From Pengzhenrongella sicca (GTDB lineage: Bacteria; Actinomycetota; Actinomycetes; Actinomycetales; Cellulomonadaceae), in assembly GCF_017569225.1 (NCBI RefSeq), contig NZ_CP071868.1:1240001-1304000 (forward strand): 64,000 nt of DNA, written 5' to 3'. The position numbers and the translations under genes were made by a program. Below the pieces are notes generated by a model that was given only the letters and a program-made list of their open reading frames with translations, did no database searches and was not told where the DNA came from. This document shows positions 33,609 through 43,118 of the stretch, in pieces (the first letter of the stretch is position 1; every line of letters begins with the position of its first letter).

Positions 33609-34808
33609 ATGAAGCTCTCGTGGCTCAAGCCCCTGCTCGGTCGTACCGGTCCGTTCACCACCGTCTACCTCGACGCCACGCGGGCGGACTCCGCCGGCGA
33701 GAACGAGGCGGCGGAGCGGTGGAAGGGACTGCGCCGGGATCTCGAGCATGCGGGCGCACCCGGCCCAGTGCTGGACGAGATCGGCGAGCGGGTCGCGCAC
33801 CCGACGCGCGTGCCCGGCCCGCACGGGCGGGTGCTGATCGCGGACACGTCCGGGGTCCGGGTCGACCGGGTGCTGGCCGAGCCGCCTGCCCGATCGGTCG
33901 CCCGGCACGGCGACGTCCCGGACCTGCTGCCGGCGGTCCGGGCCGCGGACCAGTCGGTCGACTACCTGCTGGTCGAGGTCGACCGGCTCGGGGCGGACGT
34001 GTACGCGTGCGACCTCACGGGCCGGCTGGCCGGCGGCGCGCACGACGTCATCGAGGGCGGCCACGACGTCGTGCACAAGGTCCGCGAGGGCGGCATGTCG
34101 GACCGGCGCATGCAGACGCGCGCCGAGGACTCGTGGGAGCGCAACGCGGCCGTCGTCGCGACCGAGCTGGACCGCCGCGTGATGGTCCACGAGCCCGAGC
34201 TCATCCTCGTGACGGGGGACGTGCGCGCCGTCGCGCTCGTGCGCGACGCCCTCGGCCAGCGCGCGCGCGAGCTGGTGGCGGAGGTCCCGGGCGGGTCCCG
34301 GTCGACCGGCGTGAACGCCGGGGCCTTCGCGCTCCGGGTGCAGGCCAGCCTCGAGCAGTTCCGGGTGCGCCGGCGCGAGCAGGTGCTCGACGTCTTCCGG
34401 CAGGAGCAGGGCCGGGACGAGGCGGCGGTGACCGAGCTCGGTGACGTGCTCGAGGTGCTGCGCCGGGGGCAGGTCCGTGATCTCGTGCTCGCGGAGGCCC
34501 CCGCCGGCCAGGACTCGGAGCTCTCGCAGCGCACGGTCTGGGTCGGCCCGGACCCGCTCCAGATCGGGCTCGACCGCGACGACCTCACGGCCATCGGGGT
34601 GCTCGACGGCGCGCGCGAGCTGCCGGCCGAGATCGGCCTGGTCCGGGCGGCGCTCGGGCAGGACGCCGGGGTGACGTTCGCGATCGACGGCTCGGTCGAG
34701 CTGATCGGCGGCGTCGGCGCGGTGCTGCGCTGGTCCGACCCCGGCACCCCGAGCGAGTCCCTGGTTAGCCAGTCGGCCGACCAGTCGCGCCTGCGGACCG
34801 CCTTGTAG
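33609..34808 (+). CDS. baeRF2/Rv2629-type protein of the eRF1-like superfamily
   Basis: A 399-residue protein starting MKLSWLKPLLGRTGPFTTVYLD. The order of segments, FTTVYLDATRADS, ADQSVDYLLVEVDRLGADVY, KVREGGMSDRRMQTRAEDSW, DPLQIGL and ATIGVLDG, is that of the actinobacterial Rv2629 group, which belongs to the bacterial archaeo-eukaryotic release factor (baeRF) families. By family it may act on stalled ribosomes or as a peptidyl-tRNA hydrolase-like factor, possibly under hypoxia or stress in mycobacteria; activity here is not shown. No GGQ motif is visible. It converges directly on valS with stops adjacent. Confidence 0.8.
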   Translation: MKLSWLKPLLGRTGPFTTVYLDATRADSAGENEAAERWKGLRRDLEHAGAPGPVLDEIGERVAHPTRVPGPHGRVLIADTSGVRVDRVLAEPPARSVARHGDVPDLLPAVRAADQSVDYLLVEVDRLGADVYACDLTGRLAGGAHDVIEGGHDVVHKVREGGMSDRRMQTRAEDSWERNAAVVATELDRRVMVHEPELILVTGDVRAVALVRDALGQRARELVAEVPGGSRSTGVNAGAFALRVQASLEQFRVRRREQVLDVFRQEQGRDEAAVTELGDVLEVLRRGQVRDLVLAEAPAGQDSELSQRTVWVGPDPLQIGLDRDDLTAIGVLDGARELPAEIGLVRAALGQDAGVTFAIDGSVELIGGVGAVLRWSDPGTPSESLVSQSADQSRLRTAL

Positions 34809-37520
34809 TCACCCGACCTGCTTGACCTTCGGCTCGGGCGGGAGGAGGTCGGCGAAGCGGACCGTGACGCCGTCGGCGCCGTCGGCGGTGGGCACGAGCA
34901 GCAGTTCGCCCTCGACCCGGCCGGCGGCGCGGACGTCGTCGGCCGCGAGCGCGACGAGGTCGAGCTGGTCGGCGGGCAGGACGAGCTCGGCGCGCGAGAT
35001 CTTGGTGCGCATCGACGCCTTGGCCTCGGACTTGACCTTCCGGAGCGCGGCGAGTGCGGCGCCCGCGGCGCGGAGCGTGGCCGGGTCGGCGGAACCGGCG
35101 GCCGCGCGCAGCGGCGCGGCGACGGGCCACGGCGCGCGGTGGATCGAGCCCTCGTGCCACCACGACCAGACCTCTTCGGTCGCGAACGGCAGGATCGGCG
35201 CGAACAGCCGCAGCAGCGTCTCGAGCGCGAGCCCGAGCGCGGCCCGCGCCGACGCCGTCCCGACCGAGACCTCGGTCGCGCCGGCCCCGTAGGCCCGGTC
35301 CTTGACGAGCTCGAGGTAGTCGTCGCAGAACGTCCAGAAGAACGTCTCCGTGACCTCGAGCGCGCGGGTGTGGTCGTACGCGTCGAGCGCGGCGGTCGCG
35401 CGCTCGGTGACGTCGGCGAGCCCGGCGAGCATCGCGCGGTCGATCGGCTCGGTCACGAGCGCGGGGTCGATCGCGAGCGCGGCGTCGCCGCCGAACGTCA
35501 GCGCGAACTTGCTCGCATTGAGGATCTTGATCGCGAGCCGGCGGCCGATCTTCATCTGGCCGACCTCGAAGGCCGCGTCCGTCCCCAGGCGCGCGGACGC
35601 GGCCCAGTAGCGGACGGCGTCGGACCCGTGCTCCTCGAGCAGGCCGCGGGGCGTGACGACGTTGCCCTTGGACTTCGACATCTTCTTGCGGTCGGGGTCG
35701 AGGATCCAGCCGCTGATCCCGGCGTCCGACCAGGGCAGCACGCCGTGCTCGAGGTGCGAGCGCACGACGGTCGAGAAGAGCCACGTCCGGATGATGTCCT
35801 GTCCCTGCGGGCGCAGGTCCATCGGGAACACGCGCGCGAACAAGTCCGGGTCGCTGCGCCAGCCGCCCGCGATCTGCGGCGTGAGCGAGCTCGTCGCCCA
35901 GGTGTCCATGACGTCGGGGTCGCTCACGAAGCCACCGGGGATGCCGCGCTGGTCGGCGGAGTACCCGGCCGGCACGTCGCTCGACGGGTCGATCGGCAGG
36001 TCGGCCTCCGACGGCGTCAGCGGGGCGTCGTAGCGCACCTCGCCGTCGGCGTCGAGCGCGTACCAGACGGGGATCGGCACGCCGAAGAAGCGCTGGCGCG
36101 AGACGAGCCAGTCGCCGTTCAGGCCGCCGACCCAGTTGTCGTACCGCACGTGCATGAAGTCGGGGTGGAACGCGAGCTCGTCGCCCCGCGCGAGCAGCTC
36201 CTTGCGCAGCTCCTCGTCGCGGCCGCCGTTGCCGATGTACCACTGGCGGGACGTGACGATCTCGAGCGGCTTGTCGCCCTTCTCGAAGAAGTTCGCCTTG
36301 CGCTGGGTCGGCACTGGCTCGCCGTCGAGGTCCCCGCTCGCGCGCAGCGCGTCGACGACGACGGTGCGGGCGGAGAACGTCGTCTTGCCGCCGATCTCGG
36401 CCCACAGCGCGGCTGCCTCGGGTGCGGCGCCGGCGTCGGCCGCGAGCCACGCCGGGGTCTCGCGCAGGATCCGGCCGTCGCGGCCGAGCACCGAGCGGGC
36501 CGGCAGCTGCAGCTCACGCCACCAGACCACGTCGGTCAGGTCGCCGAACGTGCAGCACATCGCGATACCCGAGCCCTTGTCGGGCTCGGCGAGCCGGTGG
36601 GCGAGCACGGGGATCTCGACGCCGAACAGCGGCGAGCGCACCGTCGTGCCGAACAGGTGCTGGTAGCGCGCGTCGTCGGGGTGCGCGATGAGGGCGACGC
36701 ACGCCGGCAGCAGCTCGGGGCGCGTGGTCTCGATGTAGATCGGGTCGACCGCTGCGCCGTCGGCGCCCGCGGGGCGGAACGCGACGCGGTGGAACGCGCC
36801 CGGGTAGTCGCGCGCCTCGAGCTCGGCCTGCGCGACGGCGGTCTGGAAGGTCACGTCCCACATGCCCGGGGCCTCGGCCTGGTAGGCCTCGCCGCGCGCG
36901 AGGTTGCGCAGGAAGGCCTGCTGCGCGACGGCGCGGGACTCGCCCGAGATCGTCTGGTAGTGGTGCTCCCAGTCGACCGAGAGGCCGAGGTAGCGCCACA
37001 GCGACTCGAACTCACGCTCGTCGGCGACGGTCAGCCGCTCGCACAGCTCGATGAAGTTGCGCCGCGCGATCGGCACCTGGTCGCCGGCGCGGGTGCTCTT
37101 GCCCTCGCCGCCGACGTGCGGCGGCGTGAAGTCGGGGTCGTACGGCAGCGAGGTGTCGCACCGGACGCCGAAGTAGTTCTGCACGCGGCGCTCGGTGGGC
37201 AGCCCGTTGTCGTCCCAGCCCATCGGGTAGAACACCTCGCGGCCCGTCATGCGCCGGTACCGCGCGACGACGTCCGTGTGCGTGTAGGAGAAGACGTGGC
37301 CGACGTGCAGCGAGCCCGAGACGGTGGGCGGCGGGGTGTCGATCGAGAACACCTGCGCGCGCGTGGCGGTGCGGTCGAAGGAGTACGTGCGCCCGCGCGA
37401 CCACGCGTCGGCCCAGCGGTCCTCGAGCCCGTCGAGCGAGACCCGGTCGGGGACCTGCGGGCCGGCGCCCGGCGTGCCAGGTGCAGGGACAGGGGCGTCA
37501 TTCGGTCGCAGGTCGGTCAT
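34809..37520 (-). CDS. valS: Valyl-tRNA synthetase
   Basis: A 903-residue class I aminoacyl-tRNA synthetase. HIGH motif HVGH is at 72-75 and KMSKSKGN near residue 610. CP1 editing domain residues and the GWDDNGLPTERRVQNYFGVRC region after HVGH show the eukaryote/actinobacterial-like valyl form. It attaches valine to tRNA-Val in the cytoplasm. The C-terminal coiled-coil is short. ATG 37520 (MTDLRPNDAPVPAPGTPG) is the likely start; 69 bases separate it from the upstream secreted phosphoesterase gene. Confidence 0.96.
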   Translation of the reverse strand: MTDLRPNDAPVPAPGTPGAGPQVPDRVSLDGLEDRWADAWSRGRTYSFDRTATRAQVFSIDTPPPTVSGSLHVGHVFSYTHTDVVARYRRMTGREVFYPMGWDDNGLPTERRVQNYFGVRCDTSLPYDPDFTPPHVGGEGKSTRAGDQVPIARRNFIELCERLTVADEREFESLWRYLGLSVDWEHHYQTISGESRAVAQQAFLRNLARGEAYQAEAPGMWDVTFQTAVAQAELEARDYPGAFHRVAFRPAGADGAAVDPIYIETTRPELLPACVALIAHPDDARYQHLFGTTVRSPLFGVEIPVLAHRLAEPDKGSGIAMCCTFGDLTDVVWWRELQLPARSVLGRDGRILRETPAWLAADAGAAPEAAALWAEIGGKTTFSARTVVVDALRASGDLDGEPVPTQRKANFFEKGDKPLEIVTSRQWYIGNGGRDEELRKELLARGDELAFHPDFMHVRYDNWVGGLNGDWLVSRQRFFGVPIPVWYALDADGEVRYDAPLTPSEADLPIDPSSDVPAGYSADQRGIPGGFVSDPDVMDTWATSSLTPQIAGGWRSDPDLFARVFPMDLRPQGQDIIRTWLFSTVVRSHLEHGVLPWSDAGISGWILDPDRKKMSKSKGNVVTPRGLLEEHGSDAVRYWAASARLGTDAAFEVGQMKIGRRLAIKILNASKFALTFGGDAALAIDPALVTEPIDRAMLAGLADVTERATAALDAYDHTRALEVTETFFWTFCDDYLELVKDRAYGAGATEVSVGTASARAALGLALETLLRLFAPILPFATEEVWSWWHEGSIHRAPWPVAAPLRAAAGSADPATLRAAGAALAALRKVKSEAKASMRTKISRAELVLPADQLDLVALAADDVRAAGRVEGELLLVPTADGADGVTVRFADLLPPEPKVKQVG

Positions 37521-37589
37521 GGTCAGCCATTCTCCCAGATCCGGCGGCGGGTCGAGGTCCGCCCGCGGCCCGGTGACGAGCGTCCGGGG

Positions 37590-39302
37590 TCAGGGGGTGC
37601 GGGCCACGACGTCGTCGATCAGGAGGCGGACGGGCGCGTTCCTCGCCGCGCTGGACAGGTAGGCGTTCACGCCAGGCGTCCCCGACACCTGCAGCGCCGC
37701 GGTCGCGTCGATCACGGAGGCGGTCCAGGTGGTGGGCTCCGGCTCGCTCGCGCGCCAGACCCGGGCCCGCAGGGTCGTCGGGGCCCGCCCGACGGCCTGC
37801 ACCCGGACCCGCAGCAGGGTTCCCGCGGCGTAGGTCAGTCCCGGCACCGCGGCCGTGGCCCGCAGCACCGTCTCGGTCGTCTTGCCGGTCACCCGGGCGA
37901 GCCCGAGCGCGACCGTTCCCGTGGCGGTCAGCTGCACCTTCGCCCGGTACTCCCCGACGCCGGCGACGCGCCGGGCGCCCACCGCGACGTGCAGCCCGCT
38001 GCCCGTCGCGACCCGGTCGGCCGCGACCGTGAGGGCCAGGTCGGTGCTCGCCGACGCGACCGCGAGCGCGACGTCCCGGCCCGCGCCGGGAGCGGGCAGC
38101 CGGATGCGGCCGGCCCCGGCGGACACCGAGAAGTCGGCGGCCGCGCCGGTCGTGCGCCACGCGCCGCCCGTCTCGGCGGCCCCGAACCCAATCGCCGTCG
38201 TCCGGCTGAACGTGTCGGCCGCGAACGGGGGAGTACCCGGCGCGGTCGGGCCGATCGAGAAGGCGTCCGCGAACGTCCCGCCGCTGGCGCGCTCGAACCT
38301 CGCCGCGAGGGTCGTGGCGGTGGCCCGGAGGTCCAGGACGCCCCAGGTGGCCGTGGCGAGCCCCGACGCGGCCGCGAAGTACGGCGCCTCCGGATCGGTC
38401 GTGCTGACCGCGCGCTGCGTGATCCCGCCGGTGCCGACGGTCGCGAACACGGTGCCGGCGCCCTTGGTGAGGGTGGACGCGCCGCTCACGACGCAGTCCG
38501 CGTCGAACGTCGCGGGGGTCACGGCGGCGCAGCCGGGCGCGAGCGCGAGCTGCTTGGTGCGCTGGTAGAGGTGCTCATGGCCGGACAGGACGAGGTCGAC
38601 CCGCTTGGACAGCAGCAGCTGCTGCAGGTCGGCCCCGGACTCGCATGCGTACTGCCCGACCGACAGGCAGGGCTTGTGCATCCCCACGACCACCCACGGG
38701 ATCCCGGCCGCGCGGGCGCCGTCGATGGCGGCGGCGGTCCACGCGTACCGCGGGCTGCCGGCGGTGTACACGTAGTCGCCGTCGGGGAAGGTCAGCCCGG
38801 GCGAGATCAGCACGAGCCGCATCAGCGGGGCCTGCGCCGGCACGTCCACGTACCACTGGCGTCCGTAGGTCCCCACGAGCCCCGGCAGCCGGTTCGGCAG
38901 GCAAGCCGCGAACGCGTCGATGTTGCCGTTCACCCCGTTCGACTCGTGGTTGCCCGCGAGCAGCTCGAACGGGAAGGTCGCCCCGACGTGTTGGGTGACG
39001 AGGTCGCACCAGGACTGCTCGGCGCCCGCGACCCCGTACGAGAGGTCGCCGAGCGCGACGTGCAGGTCGGGCCCCAGCCGTGCGACGGTGCTCAGCACGG
39101 CCCGGACGTTGGCGCCGGTGCTGTAGTCGCCCGCGGTCGTGACGTGGACCGTCCCGTCGGCGGCGAGCGCGGCCGCAGCGCGGACGGCGTCGTTCGCGGC
39201 GGGCGGCGTCGCCGTCGACGACGCGGCCGACGGAAGCCCGGCGAGCCCGATCGCGAACGCGGCGCCGAGCGCGACCGCAAGGCTGGACAGGCGCCGACTC
39301 AT
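37590..39302 (-). CDS. Secreted metallophosphoesterase (purple acid phosphatase-like fold)
   Basis: A 570-residue protein with a signal peptide (MSRRLSSLAVALGAAFAIGL, about residues 1-27). The catalytic domain retains the metallophosphoesterase motifs: GDY (Asp59), GDLSY (Asp86), GNHE (Asn118, His119), VVGMH (His209) and GHEHLY (His242, His244). From about residue 350 a C-terminal beta-sandwich-like domain follows (DTFSRTTAIGFGAAETGGAW onwards) of the type found in exported actinobacterial hydrolases. It is expected to hydrolyse phosphate esters outside the cell. It has a paralogue in this window (61183-63132) that lacks several of these ligands. Confidence 0.88.
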   Translation of the reverse strand: MSRRLSSLAVALGAAFAIGLAGLPSAASSTATPPAANDAVRAAAALAADGTVHVTTAGDYSTGANVRAVLSTVARLGPDLHVALGDLSYGVAGAEQSWCDLVTQHVGATFPFELLAGNHESNGVNGNIDAFAACLPNRLPGLVGTYGRQWYVDVPAQAPLMRLVLISPGLTFPDGDYVYTAGSPRYAWTAAAIDGARAAGIPWVVVGMHKPCLSVGQYACESGADLQQLLLSKRVDLVLSGHEHLYQRTKQLALAPGCAAVTPATFDADCVVSGASTLTKGAGTVFATVGTGGITQRAVSTTDPEAPYFAAASGLATATWGVLDLRATATTLAARFERASGGTFADAFSIGPTAPGTPPFAADTFSRTTAIGFGAAETGGAWRTTGAAADFSVSAGAGRIRLPAPGAGRDVALAVASASTDLALTVAADRVATGSGLHVAVGARRVAGVGEYRAKVQLTATGTVALGLARVTGKTTETVLRATAAVPGLTYAAGTLLRVRVQAVGRAPTTLRARVWRASEPEPTTWTASVIDATAALQVSGTPGVNAYLSSAARNAPVRLLIDDVVARTP

Positions 39303-39448
39303 GCTGACCTCCACCGGGCGGCGACGCGGCGCCGCATCGCCGCATTCATTGGTACCGCACCTGGCCTCGCAGCGGAAGCAGGCCGCGTCAGGGCGCTCGC
39401 AGTTAGGCTCCTCCGGGTGGGTTCAACGCGAGCGAGGGAGACACACCG

Positions 39449-40453
39449 GTGACGCAGGGTCTGACGGTCGGGTACGCGGCGATGCTCGAGCAGTTCCATC
39501 CGACGGAGGTCGTCGAGCTGTCGGCCTACGCCGAGTCGCAGGGATTCTCGGGCGTCATGGCGGCGGACCACTTCCAGCCGTGGGTGCCCGCGCAGGGCCA
39601 GTCCGCGTTCGTCTGGAACGTGCTCTCCGCGCTGGGCGAGCGGACCACGGGTGACCTCGGCCCCGGCGTGACCGCGCCGACGTTCCGGTGGCACCCCGCG
39701 ATGGTCGCGCAGGCGTCCGCGACGCTCGCGGCGATGTACCCCGGCCGGCACTGGCTCGGGCTCGGCTCGGGCGAGGCGCTCAACGAGCACATCGTGGCCG
39801 GGTACTGGCCCGAGGCCCCGGAGCGGATCAATCGCATGTTCGAGGCGATCGAGATCATCAACAAGCTGTTCACGGCGTCGCTTGCCGGCAAGGACGTCAA
39901 ACACTCCGGGCCGTTCTACAAGCTCGAGTCGACGCGCCTGTGGACCATGCCGGAGGTCGCGCCCGAGATCCTCGTCGCGACCGCCGGCCCCGTCACCGCC
40001 AAGCGGGCCGGCCGGCTCGCCGACGGGCTCATCACGGTCGGCGCCCCGCTCGAGAAGATCTCCGGGCTGTTCGGCAAGTTCGAGGACGGCGCACGCGAGG
40101 CCGGCAAGGACCCGTCGACGATGCCGCGCGTGCTCCAGCTGCACCTGTCGTGGGCCGATACCGACGAGCTCGCGCTCGTCAACGCGATGACCGAGTGGCC
40201 CAACGGGGGCATGAAGTTCCCGAAGGCCGACATCCGGTCGCCGTTCGACTTCGAGCAGATGGCCAAGCTCGTGCGCCCGGAGGACTTCGAGGGCCGCATG
40301 ATCATCTCGGCCGACACCGACCGGCACCGCGCCGAGATCCAGAAGTACGTCGACCTCGGCTTCGACCGCATCTACCTGCACAACGTCGGCCGCAACCAGC
40401 GCGAGTGGATCGACGCGTTCGCGCGCGACGTGCTGCCCAACCTGGTGCGATGA
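39449..40453 (+). CDS. F420-dependent LLM oxidoreductase, glucose-6-phosphate dehydrogenase-like
   Basis: A 334-residue luciferase-fold enzyme (TIGR03557-type group). Signatures: [40 protein letters not shown], the F420-binding [20 protein letters not shown] and [18 protein letters not shown]-like stretch [20 protein letters not shown]. Known relatives include F420-dependent glucose-6-phosphate and related sugar or alcohol dehydrogenases; the exact substrate is uncertain. It starts with GTG 39449 and its TGA overlaps the cofE ATG by four bases, tying an F420 user to an F420 maker. Confidence 0.87.
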   Translation: MTQGLTVGYAAMLEQFHPTEVVELSAYAESQGFSGVMAADHFQPWVPAQGQSAFVWNVLSALGERTTGDLGPGVTAPTFRWHPAMVAQASATLAAMYPGRHWLGLGSGEALNEHIVAGYWPEAPERINRMFEAIEIINKLFTASLAGKDVKHSGPFYKLESTRLWTMPEVAPEILVATAGPVTAKRAGRLADGLITVGAPLEKISGLFGKFEDGAREAGKDPSTMPRVLQLHLSWADTDELALVNAMTEWPNGGMKFPKADIRSPFDFEQMAKLVRPEDFEGRMIISADTDRHRAEIQKYVDLGFDRIYLHNVGRNQREWIDAFARDVLPNLVR

Positions 40454-41265
40454 CGGTCGCCTTCGCGGTCGCCGCGCCGGACGGCATCCCCGAGGTCGCC
40501 GCGGGCGACGACCTCGTCGCGCTCGTGTGCGCCGCCCTGCGGGCCGTGGACTTCGGCGCGGGGCCGTCGCCGCTCGAGGACGGCGACGTCGTCGTCCTCA
40601 CCAGCAAGGTCGTGTCCAAGGCCGAGGGGCGCTCGGTCGCGGCCGGCGACCGCGAGCAGGCGATCACCGACGAGACGGTGCGGGTCGTCGCGAGCCGCGA
40701 GCACCCCGGCGGGGTGACCCGGATCGTCGAGAACCGGCTCGGTCTCGTGATGGCGGCCGCGGGGGTCGACGCGAGCAACACCCCTGACGGGACCGTGCTC
40801 CTGCTCCCCGTGGACCCCGACGCCTCCGCGCGGCGGCTGCGCGCCGGGCTCGCGGCGACGCTCGGGGTACAGGTCGGGGTCATCATCTCGGACACGGCCG
40901 GTCGGCCGTGGCGCAACGGGCTGACGGACATCGCGATCGGGGCCGCCGGCGTGGAGGTGCTCGACGACCTGCGCGGCCAGCTCGACTCGTACGGCCGGCG
41001 GCTCGACTCGACGGTCGCCGCGGTCGCGGACGAGATCGCGGCGGCGGCGGAGCTCGTCAAAGGCAAGTCGTCGGGGCGGCCGCTCGCGGTCGTGCGCGGG
41101 CTGGGTCGGTACGTCACCGCGCACGACGGGCCGGGCGCCCGCGTCCTGGTCCGCACCAGCGCCGAGGACATGTTCCGCCAGGGCAGCGCCGAGGCGTACG
41201 CCCAGGGCTGGAAGGACGCGGCCGACGGCGCCGCACCGTCCGGCCCGCCCGTTCCGCAGGCCTGA
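40450..41265 (+). CDS. cofE: Coenzyme F420-0:L-glutamate ligase
   Basis: A 271-residue CofE/FbiB N-terminal-type enzyme that adds gamma-linked glutamates to F420-0. Motifs: [87 protein letters not shown]. The mycobacterial FbiB C-terminal reductase domain is absent, so this is the single-domain CofE form; the step from dehydro-F420 to F420 would need another reductase. It overlaps the F420-dependent oxidoreductase gene by four bases. Confidence 0.93.
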   Translation: MTVAFAVAAPDGIPEVAAGDDLVALVCAALRAVDFGAGPSPLEDGDVVVLTSKVVSKAEGRSVAAGDREQAITDETVRVVASREHPGGVTRIVENRLGLVMAAAGVDASNTPDGTVLLLPVDPDASARRLRAGLAATLGVQVGVIISDTAGRPWRNGLTDIAIGAAGVEVLDDLRGQLDSYGRRLDSTVAAVADEIAAAAELVKGKSSGRPLAVVRGLGRYVTAHDGPGARVLVRTSAEDMFRQGSAEAYAQGWKDAADGAAPSGPPVPQA

Positions 41266-41281
41266 GGTACGTGCGGCCGCC

Positions 41282-41989
41282 ATGGATCCTGCAACCGACA
41301 TGGTCGCGATCGCGCCCGGGCGGGTGACGCTGTCCGACCGGCGGACGCAGAGCACCTGGTCGATCGAGCTCGGGCCGTACGAGCTCGCGAGCGTGCCCGT
41401 GACCCAGGCGCTGTACGCGGCGATCACCGGCGCGCGCCCGAGCTCCGCGCCGGGAGACCTCCGGCCCGTGGAGGGCGTCTCGTGGCTGGACGCGGTGCGG
41501 TTCTGCAACGCGGCCTCCGCCGGTGCCGGGCTCGCACCCGCGTATCGCGTCGCGCCACGCGCGGGCGGCGCCGCGGGCGCCGACGCCGACGCCGACGGTG
41601 CCGCCGGCGTCGAGCTCGACCCGGCCGCCGGGGGATACCGGCTGCCGACCGAGGCCGAGTGGGAGCACGCCTGCCGGGCCGGCACGACGGGCCCGCGGTA
41701 CGGCGAGCTCGACGAGATCGGGTGGTATCGCGGCAACTCGGGCGAGCGCAGCCACGACGTGGGCGGCAAGCAGCCGAATGCCTGGGGTCTGTACGACCTG
41801 CTCGGCAACGTGTGGGAGTGGTGCTGGGACGTGTACGACGCCGAGGTGTATGGCGAGTACCGCGTGCTGCGCGGCGGCGGCTGGTTCGACGAGCGCTGGA
41901 GCTGCCGGGCGTCGGTGCGCCGGCGTAGCCACCCGACCTTCCGGATCGACGACGTCGGGTTCCGGCTCGCACGTTCCCTCGCCCCGTAG
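41282..41989 (+). CDS. SUMF1/formylglycine-generating enzyme-like domain protein
   Basis: A 235-residue protein of the SUMF1/FGE-sulfatase fold, as in PF03781: VSWLDAVRFCNAAS, YRLPTEAEWEHACRAGT, NAWGLYDLLGNVWEWCWDVYD and RVLRGGGWFDERWSCRASVRR followed by GFRLAR. The C-terminal pair of active-site cysteines of true formylglycine-generating enzymes is not present as C-x4-C; only one Cys (WSCRAS) is there, so it is probably a binding or other oxidoreductase-type member. No sulfatase is in the window. It lies 16 bases after cofE and may be cotranscribed. Confidence 0.8.
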   Translation: MDPATDMVAIAPGRVTLSDRRTQSTWSIELGPYELASVPVTQALYAAITGARPSSAPGDLRPVEGVSWLDAVRFCNAASAGAGLAPAYRVAPRAGGAAGADADADGAAGVELDPAAGGYRLPTEAEWEHACRAGTTGPRYGELDEIGWYRGNSGERSHDVGGKQPNAWGLYDLLGNVWEWCWDVYDAEVYGEYRVLRGGGWFDERWSCRASVRRRSHPTFRIDDVGFRLARSLAP

Positions 41990-42006
41990 CTCGGGGTGAG
42001 CTCAGC

Positions 42007-42672
42007 TCACGCCAGCAGGGCCGTCACGGCGGCCGGCAGGGCGGCCATGTCGGTGATCACGACGTCGGCCTCCCGGAGCTGGGCGGCGGGCGTGATCCCC
42101 CCCGCGAACCCGACGCACCGCATCCCGGCCGCGCGCGCGCCGGCGACGCCGTACTGGCTGTCCTCGACCACGACGCACCGGCCCGCCGGGACCCCTGACC
42201 GGCTCGCCGCGTGCAGAAACAGGTCCGGCGCGGGTTTGCCGCGGTCCACCTCGCTCGCGCTGAAGATCCGTCCCTCGAAGTGGTCCCACAGCCCGACGCG
42301 GCCGAGCGTGCGCCGCATCTTCTCGAGCGATCCGCTCGACGCCACGCAGGTGCGCAGGCCGGCGGCCGTGAGGGCGGCGATCGCGGCGGCCACGCCGGGC
42401 ACCGCCTCGAGCCGTTCGTCGAAGGTGCGGGCGTACTCGCCGGCCCACCGCCGCTCCCAGTCAGCAGGAACCGGGTGGCCGAGGTGGTGCTCGATCGCGG
42501 CGAGGACGTCGGCGTCGGACCTGCCGAGAAAGCGCTCGACGACCTCGGCCTCGGTGATCGCCCACCCGAGGGCGCCGATCGCGCGCGCGTCGATCTCGAC
42601 CGCCAGGCGCTCGCTGTCCACGAGCACGCCGTCGCAGTCGAAGATCGCCAGGCGGGGCCCGGGCCGGCTCAC
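42007..42672 (-). CDS. HAD superfamily phosphatase (beta-phosphoglucomutase-like)
   Basis: A 221-residue HAD hydrolase: motif I FDCDGVLVDSE (Asp nucleophile), cap domain, motif II CVASSGS, motif III DRGKPAPDLF and motif IV VVVEDSQYGVAGARAAGM. The subclass resembles phosphoglycolate phosphatase/beta-phosphoglucomutase and sugar-phosphate phosphatases; substrate unknown. Its ATG overlaps the preceding monooxygenase gene by four bases in the same direction. Confidence 0.9.
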   Translation of the reverse strand: MSRPGPRLAIFDCDGVLVDSERLAVEIDARAIGALGWAITEAEVVERFLGRSDADVLAAIEHHLGHPVPADWERRWAGEYARTFDERLEAVPGVAAAIAALTAAGLRTCVASSGSLEKMRRTLGRVGLWDHFEGRIFSASEVDRGKPAPDLFLHAASRSGVPAGRCVVVEDSQYGVAGARAAGMRCVGFAGGITPAAQLREADVVITDMAALPAAVTALLA

Positions 42673-42989
42673 GCCAGCGCCGCCACCGCCGCCTCGGACG
42701 CGGCGTCCGGGACGAAGCGCTCCACCCGGGTCGAGGTGACCAGGCTCGAGACCGCGCGCAGGAACGACGCGACCTCGGGGCGAGCCTCGTGGGCGGCGTG
42801 CGCCGCGCGGTCACGGTAGATCTCGTAGAAGGCCCGGGCCAGCGGGGCGCCGTCGACGGCGTGGACCAGGTACAGCAGCGTGCCGGGCTCCAGGGTGCGG
42901 ATGCCGGGCACCACCGCGGCGGCGAGGCGGTCGAACTCCGCCGCTGTGGCGTCGTCGGGAAGGTCGAACCGCACCGTGATCGCGAACAT
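42669..42989 (-). CDS. Antibiotic biosynthesis monooxygenase-like (ABM) domain protein
   Basis: A 106-residue protein with the dimeric ferredoxin-like ABM fold: FAITVRFDLPDDATAAEFDRL, EPGTLLYLVHAVDGAPLARAFYEIYRD and AAHEARPEVASFLRAVSS. Members include quinol monooxygenases and small stress proteins such as YgiN; the substrate is unpredictable. It is the first gene of a two-gene unit with the HAD phosphatase. Confidence 0.8.
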   Translation of the reverse strand: MFAITVRFDLPDDATAAEFDRLAAAVVPGIRTLEPGTLLYLVHAVDGAPLARAFYEIYRDRAAHAAHEARPEVASFLRAVSSLVTSTRVERFVPDAASEAAVAALA

Positions 42990-43118
42990 GCTGCTCCAGT
43001 CTGACGATGGGCCGCGCGACGACGGCGCGTGCGGGACGCGGATGCCCCGCGCGGCGGGAACGGGTCCGAGCGTAGGCGCGCTGGCCGCCGGTCGGCGGTC
43101 GGCCCGCGGGCGGCCGCC

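Noticed and set aside
35139-39452. A 1437-codon open frame on the plus strand across valS and the phosphoesterase
   Set aside because: It is antisense to two convincing genes; long open frames opposite genes are a product of high GC codon bias. Its residues are dominated by Arg/Gly/Ala/Asp and show no domain.
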